Assembly (NCBI GenBank): GCA_035968315.1
Contig: JAVYIN010000011.1
Span: 21,076 to 85,075, forward strand
DNA length: 64,000 nucleotides
Direction of reading: 5' to 3'
Source of the DNA: Nitrospira sp.
GTDB lineage: Bacteria > Nitrospirota > Nitrospiria > Nitrospirales > Nitrospiraceae
Notes under the pieces: model-generated
The model's input: only the letters and a program-made list of their open reading frames with translations
Databases searched by the model: none
Told to the model about the DNA's origin: nothing
Position numbers and translations under genes: made by a program
Shown here: positions 23,246 to 32,751 of the stretch, piece by piece
Layout: every line of letters begins with the position of its first letter
Position numbering within the stretch: position 1 is the first letter of the stretch

Positions 23246-24634
23246 ATGTTTCGAAAAACACAACAGATTCATCTGGTCGGGATCGGCGGATCGGGGATGA
23301 GCGGGATCGCGGAGGTGCTGCTCACCTTGGGATACAAGGTGACCGGGTCCGATCTGCAAGCCTCTGAAACCACCCGGCGTCTGGAAGAGCTCGGCGGCAA
23401 GATCTTTATCGGCCATCATGAAGCGAATGTCGGGGAGGCCCAGGTGGTCGTCATTTCCTCCGCCGTAGCGGCGACCAATCCCGAGGTGCTCGCCGCGAAG
23501 GCCAAGCAGGTGCCGGTGATTCCACGGGCGGAAATGCTGGCCGAGCTGATGCGCTTAAAATTCGGCGTGGCGATTGCGGGTGCCCATGGGAAGACGACTA
23601 CCACGTCGATGGTGGCGAACGTGCTGGCGTCGGGCGGATTGGATCCCACGATGGTGATCGGCGGCAAGGTCAACGCGCTCGGCAGCCATGCGCGGCTGGG
23701 CCGGGGAGAGTTGCTGGTAGCTGAAGCGGATGAAAGCGACGGGTCGTTCCTCCGGCTCTCGCCGACGATTGTAGCGGTGACGAATCTTGATCGCGAACAT
23801 CTTGACCACTATGGGTCGATGGAAAAGATTTACGACAGCTTTCTGGAGTTCATCAACAAGATCCCTTTCTATGGAGTCGCGGTCTTATGTTCCGATGACG
23901 AACGGCTGCAGGCGCTGTTCCCGCGCATTGTGAAACGGTATTACACCTACGGGCTGCAGGAGCGGGACGGGGTGGTGCCGGACTTCAAGGCGACGGATAT
24001 CAGCCTCAAGCAATGGGGGGCGGAATTCCGCGCGCACTTCCGGGGGAAAAATCTCGGGCCCTTCCGGCTGGCCGTCCCCGGCATTCACAATGTCTCCAAT
24101 GCGCTGGTGGCCATTGCGATCGGGATTGAGCTGGAGGTGCCGGTCGATTTGATCCGCAAGGGCTTGGCGGCGTTTACCGGGGTGGAACGGCGGTTTCACC
24201 TGCGTGGAGAAGCCAACGGCATCATGGTGGTGGACGACTATGGGCATCATCCCACCGAAGTCAAAGCCACGCTGGCGGCGGCCAAACAGGGATGGGATCG
24301 CCGCTTGGTGGTGCTCTTCCAGCCGCATCGGTATAGCCGGACGCGCGATCTGGTCAACGAGTTCGCCCACGCATTCGATCACGCCGACCTCGTGTTTATG
24401 ACGGAGATTTATGCGGCCGGCGAGCAGCCGATTCCCGGCGTGTCCGGCGCGCAGCTGGCCGAAGCCGTGAAGCAAGCCGGCCATCAGGGCGTGACCTTCA
24501 TCGAAAAGAAAGAATCGTTGCCGGATCAGGTTTTGCCTCATCTGAAGCCCGGTGATCTGGTGGTGACATTGGGGGCGGGTGATATCTGGAAGGCCGGGAC
24601 GGGCTTGTTGGCCCGGTTAGCCCCCGGTTCGTAA
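23246..24634 (+). CDS. murC: UDP-N-acetylmuramate:L-alanine ligase
   Basis: MurC attaches the first amino acid, L-alanine, to UDP-MurNAc. Length from ATG 23246 is 462 residues, beginning MFRKTQQIHLVGIGG, which is where family members start. A longer start at 23141 would overlap murG by 38 bases and add 35 polar residues. Motifs: the glycine loop VGIGGSGMSGIAEVL, the ATP loop AGAHGKTTTTSMVA near residue 108, ADESDGSFL, and DDYGHHPTEVKATL in the C-terminal domain. GAGG lies upstream of the chosen start. Confidence 0.96.
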   Translation: MFRKTQQIHLVGIGGSGMSGIAEVLLTLGYKVTGSDLQASETTRRLEELGGKIFIGHHEANVGEAQVVVISSAVAATNPEVLAAKAKQVPVIPRAEMLAELMRLKFGVAIAGAHGKTTTTSMVANVLASGGLDPTMVIGGKVNALGSHARLGRGELLVAEADESDGSFLRLSPTIVAVTNLDREHLDHYGSMEKIYDSFLEFINKIPFYGVAVLCSDDERLQALFPRIVKRYYTYGLQERDGVVPDFKATDISLKQWGAEFRAHFRGKNLGPFRLAVPGIHNVSNALVAIAIGIELEVPVDLIRKGLAAFTGVERRFHLRGEANGIMVVDDYGHHPTEVKATLAAAKQGWDRRLVVLFQPHRYSRTRDLVNEFAHAFDHADLVFMTEIYAAGEQPIPGVSGAQLAEAVKQAGHQGVTFIEKKESLPDQVLPHLKPGDLVVTLGAGDIWKAGTGLLARLAPGS

Positions 24635-24638
24635 CACG

Positions 24639-25580
24639 ATGGCGCGGCAGGGGCGGACGCAGGCACAGACTCGGCAGACCAGCAGTGGGCGGCGGTTGGC
24701 CGCGGCGGTCGCCGGTCTTAAAGGGACGGTGCAGTTTGATGCGCCACTCAAAGACTACACCTCGTTCCGCATCGGGGGGCCGGCCGATGCGCTTGTGGAG
24801 CCGGCGGATGTCGAGGATGTGGCCCGTCTCGTCCGGCAAGTCCGTGCGCAGAAGCTTCCGCTCTTCGTGGTGGGGGGGACGAACTTGCTCATCCGGGACA
24901 AGGGCATCCGGGGCGTGGTGGTCAGCCTTGGAAAGCTGCGTGCGATTAAAGAAGAACCGGAGGCGGTGTTGTACGCCGAGGGGGGCGTGGGGATGCCGAC
25001 GCTGATCGGCTATGCCATCCGCCATTCGCTGGCGGGATTGGAATGGGCGGCCGGGATTCCGGGAACGGTTGCGGGGTGCGTGGTCATGAATGCGGGCACC
25101 AGGCTGGGCGAAATGAAAGACTGTGTGAAGGCCGTGCGGCTGGTGAATGGGCAGGGAGCGATTGTCGATATTCCCGCCTCCGAGATCCCTTTTGCCTATC
25201 GGCGGGCGACGCTTCCACCGGGGATCGTCGTGGGCGTGTGGCTGCAGCTGAAGGCGGGTGTGCGAGCGGACATCGAAAAAGTGGTGAAAGACTATCTGCA
25301 CTATCGCCGCGACACGCAGCCACTGACGCTGCCGAGCGCCGGCTGTGTGTTCAAGAATCCCCCCAAGGATTCGGCGGGACGCGTCATCGACGCGGCCGGG
25401 CTCAAGGGCGCGCAGGTCGGCGATGCGCAGGTGTCGGAGAAGCACGCGAACTTTATCGTGAACCAGGGACAGGCTAGCGCGAAGGATGTGCTGGCCTTGA
25501 TCCGCAAGGTGCGTGCGGCGGTGACGCGGAAGACCGGCGTGAAGCTGGAACTGGAACTGAAGGTCGTCGGACAGGCCTAA
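24639..25580 (+). CDS. murB: UDP-N-acetylenolpyruvoylglucosamine reductase
   Basis: MurB is an FAD enzyme that reduces the enolpyruvyl group to make UDP-MurNAc. The protein has 313 residues. The FAD-binding domain shows KDYTSFRIGGPADAL and VVGGGTNLLI-like VVGGTNLLIRD. Further motifs are the GIPGTVAGCVVMNAG segment, the substrate-domain serine in SAGCVFKNP, and the C-terminal ISEKHANFIVN-like VSEKHANFIVN. It begins four bases after murC. The first ~25 residues are basic and poorly conserved. Confidence 0.95.
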   Translation: MARQGRTQAQTRQTSSGRRLAAAVAGLKGTVQFDAPLKDYTSFRIGGPADALVEPADVEDVARLVRQVRAQKLPLFVVGGTNLLIRDKGIRGVVVSLGKLRAIKEEPEAVLYAEGGVGMPTLIGYAIRHSLAGLEWAAGIPGTVAGCVVMNAGTRLGEMKDCVKAVRLVNGQGAIVDIPASEIPFAYRRATLPPGIVVGVWLQLKAGVRADIEKVVKDYLHYRRDTQPLTLPSAGCVFKNPPKDSAGRVIDAAGLKGAQVGDAQVSEKHANFIVNQGQASAKDVLALIRKVRAAVTRKTGVKLELELKVVGQA

Positions 25581-25593
25581 CGGGATGTGGCGT

Positions 25594-25651
25594 GTGATGC
25601 GTGATGAACGAGCTGCCGGGATGGATCGACGTTCGACTCATCACTTGTCAC
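25594..25651. repeat. Imperfect inverted repeat between murB and ddl
   Basis: GTGATGC-GTGATGA (25594-25607) faces TCATCAC-TTG-TCAC (25638-25651). Seven base pairs (GTGATGA with TCATCAC) and four (GTGA with TCAC) are separated by a 3x3 internal loop. It sits in one of the few real intergenic gaps (97 bases) of the cluster and may attenuate or process the transcript. Confidence 0.4.
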
Positions 25652-25677
25652 GGATCACCGATCGCGAGGAATAACGT

Positions 25678-26664
25678 ATGGCACAGACTGATCGGTTAAC
25701 ACAGAAACGGATCGGCGTCCTCATGGGCGGACAATCGTCCGAGCGCGAGGTCTCGTTGCGCACCGGACAGGCGGTCCAGCAATCGCTGTTGCGCCGGAGC
25801 TATGACGCGGTGGCCATCGATGTCGGTCCGACCCTCTATCGGGATCTCATGGAGCACAAGATCGAGATCGCCTTCCTGGCGTTGCACGGCCCGGGCGGGG
25901 AGGACGGGACGATTCAGGGATTTCTGGACACGCTGGGGATTCCCTATACGGGATCCGGCGTGCAGGCCAGCGCGGTGGGCATGCACAAAGTGACGACGAA
26001 AACCCTGGCGGCGTCGCAGGGGGTGCCTGTGCCGGGCGGCACGGTGGTGCGGCGGGGTGAACAGCCCTCGCTCGCGATGGTTCTGAAAGCGGCGAAGCTG
26101 AAATTGCCGGTGGTCGTCAAGCCGGCGTCGCAGGGATCCACGATCGGTGTGACGATCGTGCGCAAGCCGGCGCACTGGAAACCGGCGCTGGCGCTCGCGC
26201 ATCGCTACGATCCCGATGCGATGGTGGAAGCCTATATCCCTGGCCATGAAATCACGGTGTCGATTCTAGGGGGATCGGAGGGGCGGATCGCGGTCTTGCC
26301 GGCCGTGGAAATCGTGGCGCCGGACGGGTTTTACGACTTTACGGCGAAGTATCAAAAAGGGAAGACGCAGTATCTCTGTCCGGCTCCGCTTTCAGCCAAG
26401 CTTGCCAAGCAGGTGGCTGAGCTCGGCCGGAGGACGTATGAAGCGTTGGGGTGCGAGGGGGCGGCACGGGTGGATTTCCGCATTACGCCTCGCGGCAAGC
26501 CGTATATGCTCGAAATCAACACGGTGCCGGGTATGACGGAAACGAGTCTCTTGCCGATGGCGGCCGGGCAGGCGGGGCTCACCTATGACGCCCTGGTCGA
26601 ATGCATTCTGCAGTCGGCGCTCGACCGTGCGGCGCGGATGACTCGTGAGATACGAGGGGTATGA
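25678..26664 (+). CDS. ddl: D-alanine:D-alanine ligase
   Basis: Ddl makes the D-Ala-D-Ala dipeptide used by MurF. This ATP-grasp protein has 328 residues. Visible motifs are the N-terminal LMGGQSSEREVSLRTG, FLALHGPGGEDGTIQG, YTGSGVQASAVGMHK, PVVVKPASQGSTIGV in the ATP-grasp fold, and MLEINTVPGMTETSL with the metal ligands. It starts at ATG 25678 after a 97-base gap containing an inverted repeat. The stop overlaps the ftsQ start as ATGA. Confidence 0.95.
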   Translation: MAQTDRLTQKRIGVLMGGQSSEREVSLRTGQAVQQSLLRRSYDAVAIDVGPTLYRDLMEHKIEIAFLALHGPGGEDGTIQGFLDTLGIPYTGSGVQASAVGMHKVTTKTLAASQGVPVPGGTVVRRGEQPSLAMVLKAAKLKLPVVVKPASQGSTIGVTIVRKPAHWKPALALAHRYDPDAMVEAYIPGHEITVSILGGSEGRIAVLPAVEIVAPDGFYDFTAKYQKGKTQYLCPAPLSAKLAKQVAELGRRTYEALGCEGAARVDFRITPRGKPYMLEINTVPGMTETSLLPMAAGQAGLTYDALVECILQSALDRAARMTREIRGV

Positions 26665-27542
26665 CCATGAAGCGATGGGCAGTGAGACGACAGGAGACGC
26701 CACGGCCGGCGGGATTGCGGAAGAATCAGTGGAAAGGCTCCCGTGCGGAATCCGCGGCGAAGCAGGAGCGCATGGCGCGTCGTGCGCAGCGGTGGGCGAA
26801 CGTCCGGGCCGTGTTTCGACGTGGCGCCATCGTGGCGGGTGTGGTGATGGCCGGATGGGCGATCGTGGCCGGTCTGAACGCGGCGGGCCCGATGGTACAG
26901 CGGTGGCTGGAAGTGAAAACCGTGACGGTGGAGGGCCTGCACCGCATTCCCCGGCAGCAAGTCTTGGAGCAGGTGGATCTGCAGCCCGGCACGCCGCTGT
27001 ACCATGTCGTCACGGAAACGATTAAGGAGCGGGTGGAGTCGCACCCCTGGGTCAAGGAAGCGGTGGTGACGCGGGTGCCGTTCCATGAGGTGCGCATCTC
27101 CATTGTCGAGCGGGCACCGGCGGCGGTGATCCGTTCCGGGTCTGAGAACTTTCTGAGCGATGAGGAGGGCCATGTGCTGGCCAAGTTGGGGCAAGAGGAT
27201 GAGAGCGCGCTGCCGATGGTGATCGGCATCGATCCGAAGGGGCTGGCGCAGGGCGATGCCGCCGTGCGGCATGCGGTGAAGTCCGGGGTCGAGCTGGCCA
27301 GATTGGTCGGCCATTCGTTCGACGGGCGGCTGCAAGTGAATGCCGCCAATCCGGCGAATCTGGTGGCCTCTGTGCTGGGCGTGCAATTTCAATTCGGCCA
27401 GGACCGGCTGAGCGATCAGTGGGAGCGGTTTCAGCGTGTCAAGCCCTCGCTGAAGACGTTGACGTTCGATGGCCAGAATCGTGGCGCCAGCGAAGTGGAT
27501 CTGCGCTATGACAATCGAGTGATCGTGCGAGAAAGGGGGTGA
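26661..27542 (+). CDS. ftsQ: Cell division protein FtsQ
   Basis: This bitopic membrane protein of 293 residues is part of the FtsQLB divisome complex. A basic cytoplasmic tail (residues 1-50) precedes one transmembrane helix at about 52-74. A POTRA domain follows (VKTVTVEGLHRIPRQQVLEQVDL onward, within residues 88-160), then the beta domain with VVTRVPFHEVRISIVERAP. The N-terminal tail is unusually rich in Arg and Lys. Translation is coupled to ddl (ATGA) and to ftsA (GTGA). Confidence 0.9.
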   Translation: MTMKRWAVRRQETPRPAGLRKNQWKGSRAESAAKQERMARRAQRWANVRAVFRRGAIVAGVVMAGWAIVAGLNAAGPMVQRWLEVKTVTVEGLHRIPRQQVLEQVDLQPGTPLYHVVTETIKERVESHPWVKEAVVTRVPFHEVRISIVERAPAAVIRSGSENFLSDEEGHVLAKLGQEDESALPMVIGIDPKGLAQGDAAVRHAVKSGVELARLVGHSFDGRLQVNAANPANLVASVLGVQFQFGQDRLSDQWERFQRVKPSLKTLTFDGQNRGASEVDLRYDNRVIVRERG

Positions 27543-28780
27543 TCGCGGTGTCGAAACGAGATCAAATCCTTGTTGGGTTGGATATTGGGACCACCAAGAT
27601 TTGCGCCATCGTGTCCGAAGTGACGGACGACGGCGCCTTGAACATCATCGGGGTCGGATCGAGTCCATCACGCGGGTTGCGCAAAGGGGTGGTCGTCGAT
27701 ATCGAGAGTACGGTGGAGTCGATCAAGAAGGCGGTGGAGGAGGCCGAGCTCATGGCGGCGGTGCAGATCAACTCCGTCTATACGGGGATCGCTGGCAGCC
27801 ACATCTCCGCGGAGAATTGCAAAGGGGTGGTGGCGCTGAAAAAGGCCGAAGTCACGCGCGAAGATATTCATCGGGCGATCGAGAGCGCGCGGACGCTTGC
27901 GGTGATTCCGCACGAGCGGCGCATCCTGCATGTGTTGCCACGCGAATTCATGGTGGACGGGCAGGAGGGCGTACGCGAGCCGCTGGGGCTGTCCGGGAAC
28001 CGGCTCGAAGTCAACGTACATGTGATTACCGGCGCCGTGACCTCCGCGCAGAACATCATCAAGAGTGTCAACCGCGCCGGTCTCGACGTGGTGGATATCA
28101 TTCTGCAGCCGCTGGCGTCCAGCGAAGCGGTCTTGAGCCAGGAAGAGCGCGATCTCGGGGTGGCGATGGTGGATCTTGGCGGAGGGACCACCGATCTGGC
28201 CATTTTCCTCGACGGGAGCATCCGGCACTCGGCGGTGTTGCCGATCGGCGGGCAGAATCTCACGAAAGACCTGGCGATCGGGCTGCTGACCTCGCAGACC
28301 GAAGCCGAAAAAATCAAAATGCACTATGGCATCGCCAGGACCGAGTTGATTGCCGGGAATGACATGGTCGAGGTACCGTCGGTGGGCGATCGTCCGGCGC
28401 GGAGTTTTTCCCGCCGGGACATTGCGGAGATTCTGGAGCCGCGTGTGGAGGAGATGTTTGATTTGGTGCGGCGGGAGATCGCGCGCGCCGGGTACGAAGG
28501 GATGCTGGGCGCGGGCGTCGTGATCACGGGCGGCACGTCGTTGCTCGAAGGCATGCCGGACGCGGCGGAAAAGGTGTTGAATCTGCCGGCGCGGCGCGGG
28601 GCTCCCTCCGGCGTGGGCGGCCTGCGGGATATTGTGACGCATCCCAGTCATGCCACCGGGGTGGGCCTGCTGCTGCACGCCCGCCGGCATGCGGAAGAAT
28701 TGGAAACGGCCGGGCTGCGCAACGGCGGTCCCTGGACCAAGATGGTGGGCTGGACCAAACGGGTGTTTGAAGTGTTCTAG
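27539..28780 (+). CDS. ftsA: Cell division protein FtsA
   Basis: This actin-like protein of 413 residues tethers FtsZ to the membrane. Seen here are the ATP-binding phosphate 1 motif [14 protein letters not shown], the 1C domain insertion typical of Fts[14 protein letters not shown] (phosphate 2) and [10 protein letters not shown] (adenosine motif). The extreme C-terminus ([14 protein letters not shown]) is an amphipathic membrane-targeting helix. GTG 27539 overlaps the ftsQ stop. GTG 27548, with an AGGGGGTG site upstream, is an alternative three codons in. Confidence 0.95.
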   Translation: MIAVSKRDQILVGLDIGTTKICAIVSEVTDDGALNIIGVGSSPSRGLRKGVVVDIESTVESIKKAVEEAELMAAVQINSVYTGIAGSHISAENCKGVVALKKAEVTREDIHRAIESARTLAVIPHERRILHVLPREFMVDGQEGVREPLGLSGNRLEVNVHVITGAVTSAQNIIKSVNRAGLDVVDIILQPLASSEAVLSQEERDLGVAMVDLGGGTTDLAIFLDGSIRHSAVLPIGGQNLTKDLAIGLLTSQTEAEKIKMHYGIARTELIAGNDMVEVPSVGDRPARSFSRRDIAEILEPRVEEMFDLVRREIARAGYEGMLGAGVVITGGTSLLEGMPDAAEKVLNLPARRGAPSGVGGLRDIVTHPSHATGVGLLLHARRHAEELETAGLRNGGPWTKMVGWTKRVFEVF

Positions 28781-28832
28781 GTTTCGCGCGCGGCATGGGG
28801 CCGCTCAGCGATCAGAGGTGAGGAGGTGCCGC

Positions 28833-30032
28833 ATGTTCTCATTCCAGGAAGATGTGCTGCTGCCGGTCCGGATCAAAGTGATCGGGGTTGGTGGAGGCGG
28901 GTGCAACGCGGTCAACACGATGATCCATTCGGGGCTCGCCCGGGTGGACTTTATCGCGGCCAATACGGATTTGCAGGCGCTGGACCGGTCGATGGCACCC
29001 TATAAGATTCAGTTGGGGCCGGAGCGGACGCGCGGACTGGGCGCCGGCGCCAAACCGGAAATCGGCAAGGATGCGGCGCTCGAAAGCAAGGATCATATCC
29101 GCGAGTGTCTGGAAGGGGCGGATATGGTGTTCGTCACGGCCGGCATGGGCGGGGGAACCGGGACCGGCGCCGCTCCGATCGTGGCGAGCATTGCGCGGGA
29201 GCAGGGCATCCTGACGGTCGGGGTGGTCACAAAGCCGTTTCAGTACGAAGGCCAGCGGCGCCACAAGCATGCGGAGGAAGGCATCCGCGATCTCCGGCGT
29301 CATGTGGATACCCTGTTGGTGATTCCAAATCAGCGGCTGCTCGGCATCGTCGACAAGTCCACGCCGTTGCTCGAAGCGTTCAAGGTGGCCGACGATGTGT
29401 TGCGGCAGGCGATCCAGGGGATCGCCGATGTGATTACGACGACCGGCCATGTCAATGTGGACTTTGCCGATGTGCGCACGATCATGTCGCACACGGGGCG
29501 CGCGGTGATGGGGATGGGGATTGCGCGCGGCACGAATCGCGCGATCGAAGCGGCGCAAAAGGCGATCTGCAGCCCCTTGCTCGAAGAAGGAAGCGTGCAG
29601 GGCGCGCGCGGCGTGCTGTTGAACATCACGGGCGGCCCGAATATGTCGCTGCATGAAATCGAAGAGGCGGCCTCGATTATTCAGCAGACGGCCGATCCCG
29701 AGGCGAACATCATTGTGGGCCAGGTGATCAATCACGATATGGGCGACGATTTGGTGGTGACGGTGATTGCCACGGGTTTTGAGACGGAGGAGGACGTGGC
29801 GGCGATGACGGCGGCTCCGGAGCGAGCGGCGGTGCGGACTTCCAAGCCCGTTCAACCGGTATTGACCGGGGTGGGTGTCGGAGCTGCGGCGGCAACTGAG
29901 CGTCCGATGAAAGATCTCGATCGTCCGACCTTCCTTCGCCGGATGGCCGAATCCCGCGAAGCCATCGATCGGGCGCTGGTCGCGGAAGATGAATGGGATG
30001 TGCCGACATTTCTCCGGAAGCAAGCGGACTAG
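28833..30032 (+). CDS. ftsZ: Cell division protein FtsZ
   Basis: This tubulin-like GTPase of 399 residues forms the Z ring. [13 protein letters not shown] (about residue 18) and the tubulin signature [12 protein letters not shown] (about 105) bind GTP. After a ~40-residue linker the C-terminus ends [12 protein letters not shown], the peptide that binds FtsA and other partners. A second very similar peptide, DRPTFLRRM, occurs about 27 residues earlier. ATG 28833 has a strong GAGGAGGT site six bases upstream; the frame remains open upstream but is not coding. Confidence 0.97.
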   Translation: MFSFQEDVLLPVRIKVIGVGGGGCNAVNTMIHSGLARVDFIAANTDLQALDRSMAPYKIQLGPERTRGLGAGAKPEIGKDAALESKDHIRECLEGADMVFVTAGMGGGTGTGAAPIVASIAREQGILTVGVVTKPFQYEGQRRHKHAEEGIRDLRRHVDTLLVIPNQRLLGIVDKSTPLLEAFKVADDVLRQAIQGIADVITTTGHVNVDFADVRTIMSHTGRAVMGMGIARGTNRAIEAAQKAICSPLLEEGSVQGARGVLLNITGGPNMSLHEIEEAASIIQQTADPEANIIVGQVINHDMGDDLVVTVIATGFETEEDVAAMTAAPERAAVRTSKPVQPVLTGVGVGAAAATERPMKDLDRPTFLRRMAESREAIDRALVAEDEWDVPTFLRKQAD

Positions 30033-30071
30033 CGGAATCGTTGCAACGGTTGGAGAGTGAGGGAGTCTCGT

Positions 30072-30812
30072 ATGGTGAATGCGCCTGTCATCACGGTGCC
30101 TGCGTTTGCGCCGGCGCGCAGCGGTGTCCGGCATTTCTTCGGCACGCGGCGGCATGCCTCGGCGTTGCGCCTGGGGACGGGAACGCCCGTGCGTGCGGCG
30201 GGAAGCTCTGCGCGCGCGCCATGGCTGCTGTCTGTCAAGCAAGTGCATGGGACCGACGCGCTCGTGGTGGACCGCCCGCTGGCCGAAGCGGATCGCTTTG
30301 ACGGCGGCTGGGACGCGCTGGTGACGGATCAGCCCGGGACGATGGTGGCGGTGCGAACGGCGGATTGTGTGCCGGTGTTGGTCCATGACGCCCGGCGCCG
30401 GGTGGTGGCGGCGATTCATGCCGGCTGGCGCGGCGCCGTCGCCGGGATCGTGCCCAAAACGCTGGCGCTGATGCAGGCGCGATTCAACGCGGATCTCGAC
30501 ACGCTGCACGTCAGTATCGGCCCCTCGGCCGGAGTCTGCTGCTATGAAGTGGATGAGCCGGTGCTCGATCAGGTGCGGGAGCGATTCCCCTGGTGGGAAG
30601 CGGTGCTGCGGGACCATCGTGAGGGGAGGGCTCGCCTCGACTTGAAGGCGCTGATCAGACGGCAGGTGCGGGACTATGGGATCGCCGGTGAACGGGTGAC
30701 CAGTGTCAATGTGTGCACGATCTGCCACGAGGACTTGTTCTTTTCCTATCGCCGGGAGGGGAAGGTCTTGGGAACGATGGTGAGTGCCATTGGCTTGGAT
30801 CCCCTGCGCTAG
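30072..30812 (+). CDS. pgeF: Peptidoglycan editing factor / multicopper-like (LACC1, YfiH) family protein
   Basis: This 246-residue protein belongs to the YfiH/PgeF family. The conserved VKQVHG, the metal-binding TADCVPVLV and the AIHAGWRGAV segments are all present, with the later SIGPSAGVCCYEV and a C-terminal CTICHEDLFFSYRREG. Family members act on purine nucleosides in vitro, and in E. coli PgeF prevents misincorporation of L-serine into the peptidoglycan stem. Its place directly after ftsZ fits a wall-quality role. ATG 30072 is preceded by GAGGGAG. Confidence 0.9.
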   Translation: MVNAPVITVPAFAPARSGVRHFFGTRRHASALRLGTGTPVRAAGSSARAPWLLSVKQVHGTDALVVDRPLAEADRFDGGWDALVTDQPGTMVAVRTADCVPVLVHDARRRVVAAIHAGWRGAVAGIVPKTLALMQARFNADLDTLHVSIGPSAGVCCYEVDEPVLDQVRERFPWWEAVLRDHREGRARLDLKALIRRQVRDYGIAGERVTSVNVCTICHEDLFFSYRREGKVLGTMVSAIGLDPLR

Positions 30813-30829
30813 CAGGGCGAATCCCCTGC
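30802..30829 (+). terminator. Alternative hairpins at the pgeF/yggS junction
   Basis: GCAGGG (30812-30817) can pair either with CCCTGC upstream (30802-30807, loop GCTA, straddling the pgeF stop) or with CCCTGC downstream (30824-30829, six-base loop). The two are mutually exclusive. There is no U-run, so this is not a classic intrinsic terminator. Confidence 0.35.
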
Positions 30830-30900
30830 CAATTCCTTGAGGCTTCCGTTAGAATATCAACTGGCGCTCATACGGCTGCCGCGAAAGATGGAACCAGGCG

Positions 30901-31623
30901 GTGACAGAGATCATGGAGTCGGGAGCAGGGGATTCCATTGCCCAGCGTGTGCGGCTGGTGTTGGGGAACATCCGCCGCGCGGCGGAGCGAGTGGGGCGGA
31001 ATCCTGACGGGATCCGGCTGGTGGCTGCGACCAAGACGGTTTCGGCGGAGCGGATTCAGGAGGGGATCGCAGCGGGGCTCACACTCCTGGGTGAGAATCG
31101 GATGCAGGAGGCGCTTGCCAAGATGGCCTGTCTTGCAGACGCTCCGGTCCGGTGGCATTTTATCGGTCAACTGCAGCGCCGCAAAGTGCGGTCAATCATC
31201 GGTCTTTTTGATATGATTCATTCCGTGGATTCGGTGGAGCTGGCGCAGGAAATCGACCGGCGTGCGGGCGAGGCAGGGATGGCGCAACCGATTCTCTTGG
31301 AAGTGAACATGGGGGGCGAATCGACCAAGGCGGGGTTTCAGCCGAATGAAATTGAGCGGCAGATCCCGGTGTTGGGTGCGTTGCCGCATGTGCGGATACA
31401 AGGGCTGATGACGATTCCTCCTCTGACCCCCGAGCCCGAGCAGGCCCGTTCGTATTTTCGTGGGTTGCGTGAACTAGCGGGCCGGATTGCCGATCAAGGG
31501 GTGCCGTCAGTGACGATGCAGGAACTCTCGATGGGGATGTCGCATGATTACGAGGTCGCCATTGAAGAGGGAGCGACGCTTGTTCGTGTTGGGACGGCGA
31601 TTTTTGGAGCGCGGCATGTCTAA
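30901..31623 (+). CDS. yggS: Pyridoxal-phosphate homeostasis protein, YggS family
   Basis: This 240-residue protein is a single-domain PLP-binding TIM barrel. The PLP lysine is in LVAATKTV (about residues 40-47), and the family signatures GENRMQEA, WHFIGQLQRRK, and LSMGMSHDYEVAIEEGATLVR are present. It buffers free PLP and influences amino-acid metabolism. GTG 30901 is used; ATG 30913 four codons later is an equally good start. The yggS-proC-yggT-divIVA order behind ftsZ is common in diverse bacteria. Confidence 0.93.
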   Translation: MTEIMESGAGDSIAQRVRLVLGNIRRAAERVGRNPDGIRLVAATKTVSAERIQEGIAAGLTLLGENRMQEALAKMACLADAPVRWHFIGQLQRRKVRSIIGLFDMIHSVDSVELAQEIDRRAGEAGMAQPILLEVNMGGESTKAGFQPNEIERQIPVLGALPHVRIQGLMTIPPLTPEPEQARSYFRGLRELAGRIADQGVPSVTMQELSMGMSHDYEVAIEEGATLVRVGTAIFGARHV

Positions 31624-32434
31624 TCGTATGCTCACACAGAAGCTGGCGTTTGTCGGCGGCGGTCAGATGGCCGAAGCGTTGATTGGCGGGTTGACCGCCG
31701 CGAACCTGTGTGCCCCGGAACAGATCTGGGCGACGGATCCGGTTGCGGAGCGGCTGGATACGCTCAAGCGCCAGTATGGGATTCGGGTCGGGCAATCGAA
31801 CCGGGAGGCCGTCCTGTGGGCCGATATTGTGGTGCTGGCGGTGAAGCCCCAGCTGCTTGACGCGGTGTTGCGTGAGATTGGGGAGGAGGTCAAGAAGGCG
31901 CTCGTGCTGTCTGTCGCGGCCGGGATTCCCATTCGCAGCATTGCGGAGCGATGCGGGGCTGGAAGCAGGATTATCCGCGCCATGCCGAACACCCCGGCCA
32001 TGGTTCGTGAGGGGATGACCGCTATCGCCATCGGCGCAGGGGTGTCGGATGCCGAGGTGGCCGCAGCACGGACGATCTTTGAGTCGGTTGGCAAGGTGAT
32101 TGCCGTTGAAGAGCGGTTGATGGATGCGGTGACCGGGTTGAGCGGGAGCGGACCGGCCTATGTGTTTCTCGCCATTGAGGCGCTGGCTGACGGGGGGGTG
32201 AAAGTGGGGCTTCCCCGCGCGACGGCGGAACTGCTGGCAGGGCAGACGGTGCTGGGTGCCGCCAAGATGGTGCTGGAAACCGGTGAGCATCCGGCGCGAT
32301 TGAAAGATCGCGTGGCGTCACCGGGAGGCACGACGATTGCCGGATTGCATCGGTTGGAGGCGGGGGGGTTGCGCGCAACGCTAATCGATGCGGTCGAAAC
32401 AGCGACGAAGCGGTCGCAGGAGTTAGGACGCTGA
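31616..32434 (+). CDS. proC: Pyrroline-5-carboxylate reductase
   Basis: ProC catalyses the last step of proline synthesis with NAD(P)H. This 272-residue protein has the Rossmann motif LAFVGGGQMAEALIGGL near the start, VLAVKPQ, MPNTPAMVREGMTA, and the C-terminal signature SPGGTTIAGLHRLEAGG, with the dimer-domain LSGSGPAYVFLAIEALADGG before it. ATG 31616 has GGAG six bases upstream and overlaps the yggS end by eight bases; ATG 31628 is an alternative. Confidence 0.95.
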   Translation: MSNRMLTQKLAFVGGGQMAEALIGGLTAANLCAPEQIWATDPVAERLDTLKRQYGIRVGQSNREAVLWADIVVLAVKPQLLDAVLREIGEEVKKALVLSVAAGIPIRSIAERCGAGSRIIRAMPNTPAMVREGMTAIAIGAGVSDAEVAAARTIFESVGKVIAVEERLMDAVTGLSGSGPAYVFLAIEALADGGVKVGLPRATAELLAGQTVLGAAKMVLETGEHPARLKDRVASPGGTTIAGLHRLEAGGLRATLIDAVETATKRSQELGR

Positions 32435-32730
32435 TGTTTGTACTTCGCAATGTCTTGCTCGGTACGGCCACGGTGCTCGACTATATTCTCTGGCTGTATA
32501 TGTGGATTATTATTGCGCGGGCGTTGATTTCCTGGGTCAACCCCGATCCCTGGAACCCGATCGTCCAGTTTCTCGATCGGGCCACGGAGCCGGTCCTCAC
32601 GCCGATTCGCCGATGGATCGGCTGGCGGATGGGGATCGACTTGTCGCCGATTATTGCGATTCTGATCCTGACGTTCCTTCAGTTTGCGGTCGTGCAGTCG
32701 CTGAAAGATCTCGCGTTGTGGATGAATTGA
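32434..32730 (+). CDS. yggT: YggT-family membrane protein
   Basis: This protein of 98 residues has two hydrophobic segments (about residues 10-32 and 68-90) flanking a conserved loop. The YggT signature is ISWVNPDPWNPIVQFLDRATEP followed by PIRRWIG. The family is linked to osmotic tolerance and, in cyanobacteria and chloroplasts (CCB3/SepG-like relatives), to membrane-complex assembly or division. Its ATG shares one base with the proC stop (TGATG). Confidence 0.88.
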   Translation: MFVLRNVLLGTATVLDYILWLYMWIIIARALISWVNPDPWNPIVQFLDRATEPVLTPIRRWIGWRMGIDLSPIIAILILTFLQFAVVQSLKDLALWMN

Positions 32731-32751
32731 TTCAACGAATGGGGGGCTGCC

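Noticed and set aside
28839..30728. 629-residue open frame antisense to ftsZ and pgeF
   Set aside because: Spans two recognised genes on the other strand and has His/Arg-rich shadow composition.
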